A DNA stretch of 64,000 nucleotides from Heterotrichella gracilis (taxonomy: Eukaryota > Sar > Xanthophyceae > Tribonematales > Xanthonemataceae). Under the pieces are notes generated by a model. It had not been told where the DNA came from and made no database searches. It saw only the letters and a list, made by a program, of their open reading frames with translations. The translations under genes were made by a program, and so were the position numbers. The stretch spans positions 310,001-374,000 of the forward strand of contig JAULBX010031370.1 in assembly GCA_032358255.1 (NCBI GenBank). The letters are read 5' to 3'. This document shows, piece by piece, positions 1 through 10,500 of this stretch. Every line of letters starts with the position of its first letter. Positions within the stretch are counted from its first letter, which is position 1.

Positions 1-2693
1 CACTTTGCCAGTACTGCAAAGGAACAAGACGAATGGGCGACTGTGTTGAGTTCCAAGTCGAACACTGAAAGCGTTGTGCCCCTGCCCACGACACAGGACA
101 TATTTGCAAACAGCCACAGGTACGCAATAGTACTCCGTATCCTTCCATTCACCCAAAATATCAGTCACTGTTTCCTTATCTCACTGCCGATGGGTTGCAA
201 CAGACTTTGAATAAGCATGCATCGCATGCATGCACACGCACATGCACATGCATGCATGCATTGCATATGCATCACAATTGCATATGCATCACACAGCTAT
301 TTGCCAGGAAAGCCCCCAACCTTGCCTAACAACAGTAATACAGTTAACCAACTGCAAAGGGATTTGCTCAAAACCCTCACGAGGCCCTGTATTGCACCAT
401 GTAAGGCCCAAAGTGCGCTGCATGCCGCAGGGGTGGCTTCACCAGCGCGAGAGAGAATAGCGACTGGAGCGAGGCTCTGGCGCCCCCGCCCACTGCACAA
501 CCCCTGTACGCTGCCATCGACTGCGGGTCGCATGCGACAAGGCTGTTGATAAGCTCTGCAGATGGGGAGGTGCACAGGGCAGTGGTGGATACCCAGCTGG
601 GGGAGGGGCTGACAGGAACCAACAGGGAGCTGAACCAAACGGCCATGGCCAGGACACTGGAAGTGCTGCAAGAATACCGTGCTCTCCTTGACCTCCTGGG
701 TGGGTCCTCAACGCATGTTGCTTGACAACCCGCATCCTGATTGAGACATTACTGAGCAAGGCAGGGTGACACGCAAGACTACTCAGCAATAGCAAAAACA
801 CTGGATATTTAATTGCACAACACCTAATTTCCTTCAGATCTGGTGAATACTGTCCACACACAAAACTGTTGTGCTGGCGCAAACTTGGCCTTCTTCAGAA
901 TGGTTTTGTGGTGTCAGGCGTGCAAACAATAAAGGCAGTGGCCACTGCTGCGGTACGGAATGCAAGCAACCCGCACGACTTCCTGCAACCTGCGGAGCAA
1001 CTGCTTGGGGTTCCTGTGTCTGTCATTACAGGTAAGCGCAATCGTACCCCCGCGCTTTTTGTGGTTACAAGTTTAGGGTTAAGGGTTTCTTGGTTGTGAG
1101 GTGGTCAAGTGGGTCGCCATGCAGCCATTGCAGTGTGGCATTGCATGAGCATGGACATCCTACATGATGCCTCAAAGTGCAGCCAACGCCTTTTTTCATT
1201 GGTGATCACCACATGGATGGTGAATTGTGCTCCCACCGCCTGATTATGGTGAAGCTTGCATCGTGCTACCAGGTGTGCCATGCATGCAGTAGCCACACCC
1301 ATGGCCAGGTTCGAAAAAGGTTTCCAGGCCAACCCCAGCTCCCTTGCACTGTTAAGTTTAAGCCTAATGTCATCAACACCCTTCACTTCTTACCATGAAA
1401 TGACCCAATTCGCTGCCTGTCAGGTGCCGAGGAGGCGCAGCTTGCCTTCATAGGCGCAGCCTGCACAGGCACCAGAGGCAGGGCATTGCCGGGAGAAAGC
1501 ATTGCCGTAGTTGACCTGGGCGGCCAATCCACAGAGGTCGCCATCGGGTGCATTGGCCAGCCACCACGGGACGTGGTGTCGCTCCCAGTGGGGTGCATCT
1601 CCATTTCACACAGGCTTCACAGGGGGGGGGGCAATGAACCAGATGCACCATGTGTTGCTGAAGAAGAGGTGCGATGGCATGTGCGTTTTATCCATGATGG
1701 ATTGCAGCACAACAGTATGACTTGAGCAGCGCACAGCGTTGAAACCCTTGCATAGAAGTCAGGAAAAGGATTGTTTTTGCAGATTTGTGGGTACACTTCC
1801 TCGTCAGTGATACACACCCTTGCACAGTGTCATATCCGTCACATGGGCATGCAGGTGGCAGAGCCAGATGTACTGTCATCACAGGAAAGGCTGGTGGAGT
1901 CACTCGTAGCCACCCTGGCAGGGCACACCAGCCTGATGGAAGCGGTGAGCGCACAGCCTGTTGCCAGCTGCATAGCGGTGGGGGGCACCGCCACAACAGC
2001 AGCCGCCCTCCACGCTGGGCTGAGGGAGTACGATCATATAAAGGTCACGGGGATGCAGCTCACGGCTGCCGATTTGGTGCACCTTGCTCGCCAGGCAGCA
2101 GACGAGGATGGGCAGAGCAGGTAATGGTCAAACCCATTGATGCACTTACGGCGGGGTACCCCGCTGGGGGTCATCATACGGCACTGGGCAGTATGTGAAG
2201 GAGGTAGCAAGCAGCAATTGGCTTCATTCTGCCCCTATGAGGTTTGCACACCACGTTCCTGAGCTGGTTTAAACCCGCAGCACCTAGTGCTTGCTTGACA
2301 ATGTCACATTCAATGGTCACTCTTTGCATGTGTGCACCGTTCCAATTCCCATGATGAGGAGGTACCCGAACAGGTCACACTTCCACGTACTTGCCAACCT
2401 TGCATCTTGCAAGCCGAGCACCAGCTGTGCAAATTCAATGCTCTCTTGAAAATCAAGATTTGATAGAGAATTGATAATGAGTTAATCAGGAATTGATCAA
2501 CAATTTTCATACACTGCGCAGGTTGATGTCCCAGCACAGATGGCTGTCAGTGGCGAGAGCCAGCACCCTTGCCCCCGGCTGCTGTGGCATTGTGGCTTTC
2601 ATGCGGGTGCTGGGGGTGGTGGTGGTGGAGGTGAAGGATGCAGACCTGCTGCAAGGCTTGATGTTCCAGCAAATGCTAGGGCCAGCCATGTGA
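1..2693 (+). CDS. Ppx/GppA-family exopolyphosphatase-like phosphatase (5' end outside window)
   Basis: Family members hydrolyse polyphosphate or pppGpp using an actin-like ASKHA fold. Readable exons are about 1-119 (partial), 431-699, 899-1031, 1424-1680, 1783 or 1828-2120, and 2522-2693 (stop TGA). The exon at 431 holds the first phosphate loop, AAIDCGSHATRLLIS (usual form DxGTNS.RLL). The exon at 899 has the KAVATAAVRNA block. The exon at 1424 begins with GAEEAQLAF, which keeps the Glu pair that supplies the catalytic Glu, followed by the second phosphate loop VVDLGGQSTEVAI. The exon near 1828 carries GGTATT, and the last exon the Arg/Ala-Pro-Gly block before a hydrophobic strand. Splice phases join cleanly at 2120/2522. 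I see no C-terminal HD domain, so this is the short form. Substrate (polyP or pppGpp) cannot be told from sequence. Family call is firm; the exon near 1783-1828 has two possible acceptors. Confidence 0.85.
213..290. repeat. GCAT/ATGCAT simple-sequence tract in intron
   Basis: The intron before the 431 exon holds a run of overlapping GCATGCA and CATGCACA units. Similar GCATGC clusters recur near 21378, 26470, 35745, 57978-58022 and 60925, always outside recognised exons. Confidence 0.7.
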
Positions 2694-4015
2694 GGATCAT
2701 TTGCGGCAAACTACTCTTCATTTCTTTCTATTTCTCAGCAACTGTTACAGAGAGAGGCACTGGCACTTTCATAAGAATCGATGTTGACATTTGGAGAGTA
2801 CAACTCCTAACTAATTGACTAGCCTAGGCGGTAGCCTAGGCAAGAGACGAGATCATTCTAGTTTTATCAAACACCGAGTGTCAGCTGATGCCATCATATC
2901 AGTGACACGCTGTGTTGTTGTGCAACAATAAAGAAAGGGAATGCACAAATGGGTCACGGGCCCCGTAGTATAAGTAGTACAAGCACACATTATGGCCACT
3001 AGTTGCAGAGTACTGGCCCGGCTATGGTACTGTATTTGAATAACTGACGAGCGCCAGCTCATTAATATCCGCGGCTATTTTAAAATATTTTATACGTTAT
3101 TGAATATTCCCTAGATTGTTTTTCAAAGTGGATAATGAATTCTCCAGAACAATGCATTCCTAGCCTTGCGTCATGATTTAAAAAATTCGCTATGAACTGC
3201 AGGGCACTGTCCAGCTTGTTGAACCAACCAGAGAGTCTCTGACCCCAAACGATGCCGTAAGAAAACCCTAAACACTTCAAAACGCCAAAGGCGTGCATAA
3301 GGCGGCATAGTAATTACGCATAGCACCCAAAGAAAGGAATCAGGCAGGAAAGCCATCGCGGTGGGGGAAATTGTAGTGGCGGAAGGGGTAGGATCGGCAG
3401 GGAGCACGCCATGGCAGGTAAAAATTTTCAGGAGGTGTGGCAAAAATTTAACGAGGGATGGGGTGCGCAAGGACAGAAGAGGAGTGCATAGAAGAAGGGG
3501 TGATGCCGATGTGGGCTGTATGCATATGGCACACATGACAATGACTTCTGGTCCCCAGGGTGCAAGAAATGGGGGGCACTGGCTTACCTCCAACAGCTGG
3601 CAATTTAGAGACATATCTGCTTAACAAGGATGCTTCAAACAGAGATCTCAATAAATTCCAAAAAAGTGCTAGGTCCTACCGTGTCAAAAAAATGGTAACT
3701 GTGTGGGAGTGGATATGTAGAAGAAAGAAGAAAAGCCTTTGTGAGGGAGGGAAGAAAGGAAGCAAAGGTTAGGAGACCAGTGCAACACACAACACCACAT
3801 GTGTTCCACCTGGCTAGGCACCATATTATTATTTGAAAACACAACTGGTAGCCATAACTGCACACACAATTATAATTTCAATGTAAATTAAATCTGGCAT
3901 GACGGGCTGAAAATCCATGTCATATTTAAAACAATTAAAAAAATGGCTGTTGACCCTAACAATACTGGTGTCTACGAGAACCCACTGAACGCATGGTACC
4001 TGACTACCCGTGCCA
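2694..4015. other. Convergent intergenic region, no gene recognised
   Basis: This stretch lies between the stop of the phosphatase (+) and the stop of the GT14 gene (-), so it should hold both 3' UTRs. A short inverted GCCTAGGC pair is seen at 2821-2844. The short open frames here show no family resemblance and no splice-supported exon. Confidence 0.6.
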
Positions 4016-6760
4016 TCACACGGGCGGCGCCTGGCAAACCACCCCATCCAAAATGCCCATGCCCTTTGAACAGTCGTGCAGCAGCTGGGAGGTTGCATCC
4101 GCCACAGCGGCGGGGAACTTGCGCGCAAACAGAGGGCACCAATAACCAAGCTTGGCCTCGCTCCTGTGAAAACGCCCATACCCCCCGCATCGCACAATCC
4201 TGCGCCCATCCCCTCTGCTTTTACAAATGCCCCCTCCGCCGCAGCCATTGCCGCCTGTACCATGCAGCTTTTGTCGCTGCGGCACTGCGCCGAGGGCCTC
4301 GGGCACCTCAGCATTTTCACGAAATCGGCATTGATTTCCGCTGGGATGTAGGAGCGGGGGTGGTAGGATGCCTTGGTGGGCCACACCACTAGGGTGGTCA
4401 TCTCGTTGCAGGCTGTCTCCTCCTCCATCCCTAGCAAGGCCAGGAGGGAGGGGACGTAGTGCTCGTTGGCAAAGCACCCGGCCTTCACGTGGCAGTGCTG
4501 CAAGAAGGCATGGATGATGACATCATCGTCCACCGCCACCTGGGTGCAGGGGGAGGGGAATGCAACTAACTTTCTAACCATGACCAGCTGTCTTGCTTTT
4601 ACATTTTGGGAAGCGCTGATCAGAGATGAATACCTGTGCATTTTCCGTGCCCGGCGCAAACCAAAGTTTTCCTTGATACAAATAATTAATACCTATAAAT
4701 GATCAACTTCTTTTAACACTTTTATACCTGTGCATGTTTCCTGTCCAGCGCAAACCAAAAACCTCCTTGATAAAAATAACTAATGCCTATATTTTACCGT
4801 AATAACTTATTTCAATATTTTAAATACCTGTGCGTGTTTTCTGTCCAGCGCAAACCACTCGGAGCTCTTTCGCCAGTGCTCACAAGTAAGGTTGTTGGAA
4901 GCCATGGCGTGGACCCATCGGTTCCTGTTCATCTCAGCGGGTGTATCCCTGCAAGAAGGGTGCATGTAGCCATTAGGGTTTAGGTTTGAGGGTTTGGGAG
5001 GGGCCCCCCATTGCTGTTGTACGGTGGTGGGTATGCATGGTTTTGGGTTTAGGGTTTAGGGTTTAGGAGCGGCGCCTGTGCATGGGTTGGCTACTTTCTG
5101 GATGAGGGCCGCACCGCTCTTGCATGCGCAAACAGGACACCATACGGACGAATTTGATGCCAGCAAATCACACAAAATGCTACTGAGTGCTTTGGCGCCA
5201 GACTTACTTGCACGCGTCGACCCTGCTGAGGGTGTCCCCGATCAGCTGCTGGTACACCACCAAGAGGGAGTATAAGGGGATGTGAGAGCTGGATAGGAGC
5301 ACAAACTTGGAGTTGCGGGGGTCCTTCAGTGCCTGGCGGATCAGGTGGCGGGTGGCCACTGACATGTTGAATTGGCCCCAGGGGGTGGGAACCCTGTGCG
5401 CTGCAGGGTCATACGGAATTTGTTGAGGGTTCAGGGACCAGGAGACATTGGTGGTGTCCAGAGTTCAGGGACTTGGGTTGCGGTTTCAAGCTTAGGGTTT
5501 ACCCCATGCGCTGCATGACGATATGCTGATGCTCCTGATTCAAGCAGGGCCCACGCGGCGTCAATGCGGGTCAAGTGCGATGGTCACGACGATCAAGGCA
5601 TAATTTTACAAACAGGTAGGCACTTGTGTCCTCCGGGGCCCCGCCCACACACCTACTTCCCTCCCAAAAAACACGCTGCTCCTGCAGTAGCCCTGGAAAT
5701 CCCCATCCGGGTGCATGTACACAGTGAACAGGTGCTGCTGATCCAGGATAGGGTTCACCATGCCCTGGCTAGGGTTTTGCACTTCCTTGCGAGGGGGTCT
5801 GGGCTGCCGCGCCCTACCGCACAGCCGCTTCGTTTTGCTTTGGAAGGCCATGAAGGCATCCGACCCGTTGTAACACCCGGCTTCTGCCACAGTCCAGGCG
5901 GGTCAAAAGCAATTGTATATGGAGACCGAAAGTAGTTGTGCATGAGGATCAAAAATCCGATGGGACAAGGAGAGGATGACGGTGCCCCCAAGACAACGTG
6001 CAGTGATGAATGAATGGGTCCAGAGTATAGATTTCTATCAGGTTTTGAGCGTTTAGGGTTTAGGGTTCAAGCTTTACCCTTGTGCGCTCTGAAACCACGT
6101 CCTCCACACCCTCCCCAGTGGCATAGGGTGCTGCACCAGCCACAAGAGGGCGATGGTGGGTATGGCCAGGTGCTCACCACAAGGGTCCGACTCGGGCCCT
6201 AAGATAGGGTTTGGGACGGGCTTGCAATCGCGCTGAGTTTGGGGCCTTTTGGTGTGTGTAGAGTGGTGGGTTGAGCCAGGTTGGGACGCTTGTGATGGGG
6301 TGTCTGCGAAGGTTAGAGTGCTGTGTAATTGTAGCCGTGGCTTGCCTTGTAAATGTGTGCGCCTGGTGGCGGTGGTGGTGGAAGGGGTCTCCCTACTGCT
6401 CGCCAGGCTGTGCACACACACACGCAGGTTTGAACACCCTCGAAAGTGGGTGTCAGCAGGCGACCGGTACAAGGACCTAGCAGCGATTGTGCCCAAGTGG
6501 CCTACTAGGGTACCCAGCAGTGGAAACAAGCTGAGCATTCCCCTCCCCACAAAGCAATTGCAAACAGCCAGTCCCATTGCTAGATGATTGTCATCTGGGG
6601 CCTCTAGATGCATGTGTACCGTGCTGCACTCTGTCGACTTTGAAGTACGTGCACTTACGTTGTTGGTTGGAAGTATACGGTGAGACACAGCAGTCCCAGG
6701 GACAGATGCCTTCTTGATGGGCCACTGGCGTCCATAGTGTTTGAACACAGCTGTCAGCAA
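4016..6760 (-). CDS. GT14 / core-2/I-branching (DUF266-type) glycosyltransferase
   Basis: Predicted Golgi type II glycosyltransferase of the plant DUF266/GT14 group. Exons in coding order: up to 6078 (encodes IALLWLVQHPMPLGRVW, the family block 'AFLFL..PLPL..lWe.F'); 5764-5657 (LFTVYMHPDG and SSVFFGR); possibly a small one near 5540-5500; 5400-5208 (TPWGQFNM, ALKDPRNSKFVLLSSS, IPLY); 4948-4828 (EMNRNRW, WRKSSEWFALDRKHAQ); 4539 to about 4225 or 4310 (VAVDDDV, CFANEHYVPSLLAL, the family's 'FANEHYvpT'); 4163-4016 (CPLFARKFPAAVADA, stop TGA). The conserved blocks follow the family order without a gap. The open frame runs upstream to an ATG at 6760 and includes a hydrophobic stretch that could be the anchor, but that N-terminus is a guess. 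The penultimate donor is ambiguous because two phases are possible. Confidence 0.82.
4628..4858 (-). repeat. Triplicated exon-3'-end/donor segment, period about 98-100 bp
   Basis: The real exon end (LDRKHAQ plus GT donor, near 4828) is followed in its own intron by two degenerate copies, at about 4722-4790 and 4628-4699. Each keeps the shared core ATACCTGTGCAT (plus-strand reading) and GCGCAAACCA, so each copy retains a plausible splice donor. Confidence 0.8.
5045..5067. repeat. Plant-type telomere-like repeat (TTTAGGG)3 in intron
   Basis: Three contiguous heptamers stand in the GT14 intron upstream, in coding direction, of the 4948-4828 exon. On the coding strand they read CCCTAAA. Another short tract stands at 6053-6068. 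Confidence 0.85.
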
Positions 6761-7598
6761 TCAGCCATGGGGTTGTGCAGTTCGAACCTCGGCCCTGCAC
6801 CTTCCTTCAGCGACCAGCAAGTGACCTAGCATTGTACGAATAGGAAATGAGTAGCAGCCGCTATGATCACCAGTGGTCGCGATCGCCGCAGCACCGCTAC
6901 CACTGTCGTTCTGCTAGCGCTAGCTGAAATCGTTTGTATGCAGGGGCCATGCCATACCATGCCAACGCAGGCTCAGGGTGTTATCCAGTTTATTTAAACA
7001 ACAAAGCAGTACTGTAGCAGGAAAAGGAACAAGGTTCAGCGGGTGGAAGCGCGCTGGTCAGAGTCTGGAGCCGAAACCGCCCAATCAGAAAGGTTTTTTT
7101 CAACTTTAACCTTCCTATCTAGCTGCTAGCTAGGGTGTTTGAACGCTAGACCCTAGTCGAGTGGGTAAATAGAGAGAGACATGTATTGGAGCTCTTTCTG
7201 AAACGATCATCGCACATTGGTATAGCGACTACACACTGTACACATGATGACTTTCTGAGATGATCGCACAGTGTGTAGTCGCTATACCTACATAAACCCT
7301 GCGAAGCTGCATTGCCAGTCCTTGAAGGACACAGAGTCTTGCATGCAGCTTCCATGCCAGTAGACAGCCAAGGTCATCTCATGCATTGCATCGCATCGCA
7401 AGGGGCTGTGTACTTCATCAGCATTGCCCACATTTTCCAAGCCGCATGTCCCAAAATCAATTAAGTTGTGGTCAATGACTAGAAAACGTGCTGCGCCCCC
7501 GCATCCTAAGCCACCACCACGTATCACAGATTTTCCCACTTCCAGTCCTTGGGCAAGTAGACCCCAAATGATTGCCTTCAACGCCCATCTTGTTGAGC
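6761..7598. other. Intergenic region between two minus-strand genes
   Basis: It should contain the promoter and 5' UTR of the GT14 gene and the 3' UTR of the fringe-like gene. No coding block is recognised. The notable content is the perfect 21-bp inverted repeat at 7219-7288. Confidence 0.5.
7219..7288. repeat. Perfect 21-bp inverted repeat (hairpin)
   Basis: The left arm 7219-7239 begins GGTATAGCGACTACACA. The right arm 7268-7288 is its exact reverse complement, across a 28-nt spacer. A near-direct repeat of CTTTCTGA..CGATC lies before the left arm and in the spacer. Confidence 0.9.
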
Positions 7599-10500
7599 TC
7601 AGACCGTAGTGTCGTTCTCACAGCCTGCAGCTGACGGTGATGGCATTTTGACCCTGTCCCATTTCCCCCACCACTCTGAACCTTGGATTGGCGTTCTGCT
7701 TGCGTGCAGCGCTCTGCAGCAACAGGCAAGGGATTAGCCGTTAGATTAAATGTGGTTGGCTTATTTTTTACTCCATTTTTGCGCGCACACATAATTCCTG
7801 AAAATTCCTGAAACCATAGCCCTAGAAGTTAATTTCCATATTTCCCCTTTTGCTTGTTTGAAAACAAGTATCTTTAAATTCAATTCTTAAAGCTGATACC
7901 AGTGCAGTTGGGATGCGTGTGTCTGCAGAGCACTTTTATGCATATCGTTGTAGCAAGATCATTTTTTCGTGCAGCCTGCGCCCGATGCCATTATGCATGT
8001 GATCACGCACTTGTAATAATGTTGGAAGGCTGTATGCAGCCTGTGGTGGAGGTAGATGGGGGCCAAATCCTTGAGCTTGATGTTGTGGAACTGGTCCTGG
8101 TCGTATCTGATGTGCTTGAACAGCAGATCTTGTGCCAGGTACCTTGAGCGCAGGTGGATGGTCAGCACGTACTGAAGCTGCTCGTGGCACTCGGTGCTGC
8201 ACTCACCCTTGGCAGCCAGCTCCAATCTGCATCATGGTGCAGCAGTAAGTAAAAAATGAGAAACTAACACAATATTGATTAATCCAGTTGCTTCACAATG
8301 ATTAAAGTCACTGAATGGCAGACTTCCTTGTATTCGTACCTTCCATTTCACATAAATGGGGGACAATAAGACCTGGCACGTTTTCTGAGCAGTGGCAACA
8401 ACTACCCATGAATACAGCTAAGGCAGTAAAGCCAGGTCCGAGTCACTCAGTAAAGAATGCACATGTACTTGAGAAGTTTCCATGCACATTTGAGAGTGAC
8501 ACACTGTGAGACAAGCCCAACGGTATGGCAGTACCTGTCCAGGATCCCAATGGGGTCGTTACCCCTGTCCTCAGTGTCGTGATCCTCAGGGCCCTTTGCT
8601 TGTGGCCCATGGAAGCCCGGGTCAAACATGTTCACATGCTTCCGGTAGAACCCATATCCTGCAAAGGGATGAGATGGTGTGATTTATGCCAAACACGCCT
8701 TGGTCCATACAATGGACCTATTAGGCTGGGGTGATCATACCCATGAAGGCACTGACTGGCATCCAAACGTGGGATCCACTGGTGACCCATGAAGGCACTA
8801 GCTGGCATCCAACCTGTACCGATTAAAGCCATTTACAGATTTATGCCTTACTGGCTGGCATTTACATTCCCTGCTGATTATATAATGATCCTCCCCTGGG
8901 TCCCATGCTGAACTGCTGCATGCTGATATATGCTGAACGCACAGGGTGCCGACCAACATTTTTCAAGGCCATTGTTGTTAGGATATTGTTACACAACCCA
9001 TGAAGGCACTAACTGGCATAGCATGGGTTTTTGCTGTTCAACAAGTTGTGTGGCCCATGTGGACCTGTTTTCTCTGAACTGTGCAGCAGCTTTGACAACC
9101 ACATCTGCTGTGACACCACAACCACAGGTCCACAACCCCTGGGATTAAGGTGGGTGCAACATCAGACGTACTCATCAAAGCTGCTGCAACGCTCAGGGAA
9201 AACAGGGTCTTAAAGCTAGTGGCTAATACAAAAGCAATTTTTTGAAATGAAATACTGTGATTCCTTCAGTTTGCGTCATAAACCAGTTCCCAGAGACTCA
9301 GTCCCGTACCTGGATCGGTGGGTAGAAGGTTGAACAGGCGGTAGAAGATCTCCGTAAACATGGAATCTGCAATCAATTACACAGCACAATTAAAAGCAGG
9401 AGAGGGAAAGGGGATATGCAGTGAGCACAAGCACAGTTCAGAAGGCTCACACCAGGTCTGGACATCATGGGAATGTGCCACTTGGGACATGAGCAGTGTT
9501 CAACAGCTCTGCGCCGCTTGCGCAAGGCTAAACGCTTACGCAACGCTGACTTGCTGGAAAGTATGTGAGTGAGTGACTACACCCACCTCCAGATTCGTAA
9601 TGATCCTTGGTTTTCATGTAGTTGGCCACAGAGTTGTAGGATGCCAACCGCATGGCACCGCGGCTGATGATGGCTCCGGCACCTGCGCACGTGGTTCCAG
9701 CTCTTATAAAGTAATCTTATACACAAATATTGTATGCTATAGCAGAGAAGTTCCCTGCGTCTTGAACAAGTCCAAACAACTAGTGTCAGGACAAGTATGT
9801 CAAACCAACTCTGCAGTCAAATACTCCCATGCTGCTGCTACCATCACGCAAAGCAATCATTGGTTCTTTGGTGGCACCCATGGTGGACGGTGAATGACGT
9901 ACCTCCATGGATAAAATACCACCAGCCAGGTTTATGCTTGTTCCAGGAGCACCAGTGCTTGTTGAAGAAGCCCATGGTGTCCATCTCACACACTGCCTCC
10001 ACAGTGCAGGGGCAGGCCTGGCCACGCACAACAGAAAAATGCATGGGGTCAAAATGCTGCTTACAGCGCTCATATAGCCAGCTTATATTAATAGCTAGCT
10101 AACAGCGCTCATGTAGCAAAATTATGATACAAGCACCAGGCCTAATGGCACAATTACTTATATGTATTGAAGACAATAACAACCTGTGCACAGGCACTTA
10201 CAAGTGTTGAAGACAAAAACAAACTGTGAGCACAGTCGGATGAAATCCTGGAAACATTTTGCCATCATGGCATGTTGCCAGTTTATTTGTTACAAATCTC
10301 ACCGGCTGCGCGTTCCAGTAGTCACTAGGTGTGCCGTTCACCATCAGGGGGTCTTGGTAGCCACATGGCAGGCAGCGGGGTGCACGCCAGTTGGGGTGGA
10401 CGTACACATCCTTGTTATCTGCACATCCGCTCAACCCAGTGAGACGTGCCACGTGCATGCCACTGACAACTTGTTTGCCAGTCGAGGGCATGGTCACGAT

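Noticed and set aside
439-882. A minus-strand open frame over the first phosphatase exons
   Set aside because: Shadow of the plus-strand Ppx/GppA exon at 431-699.
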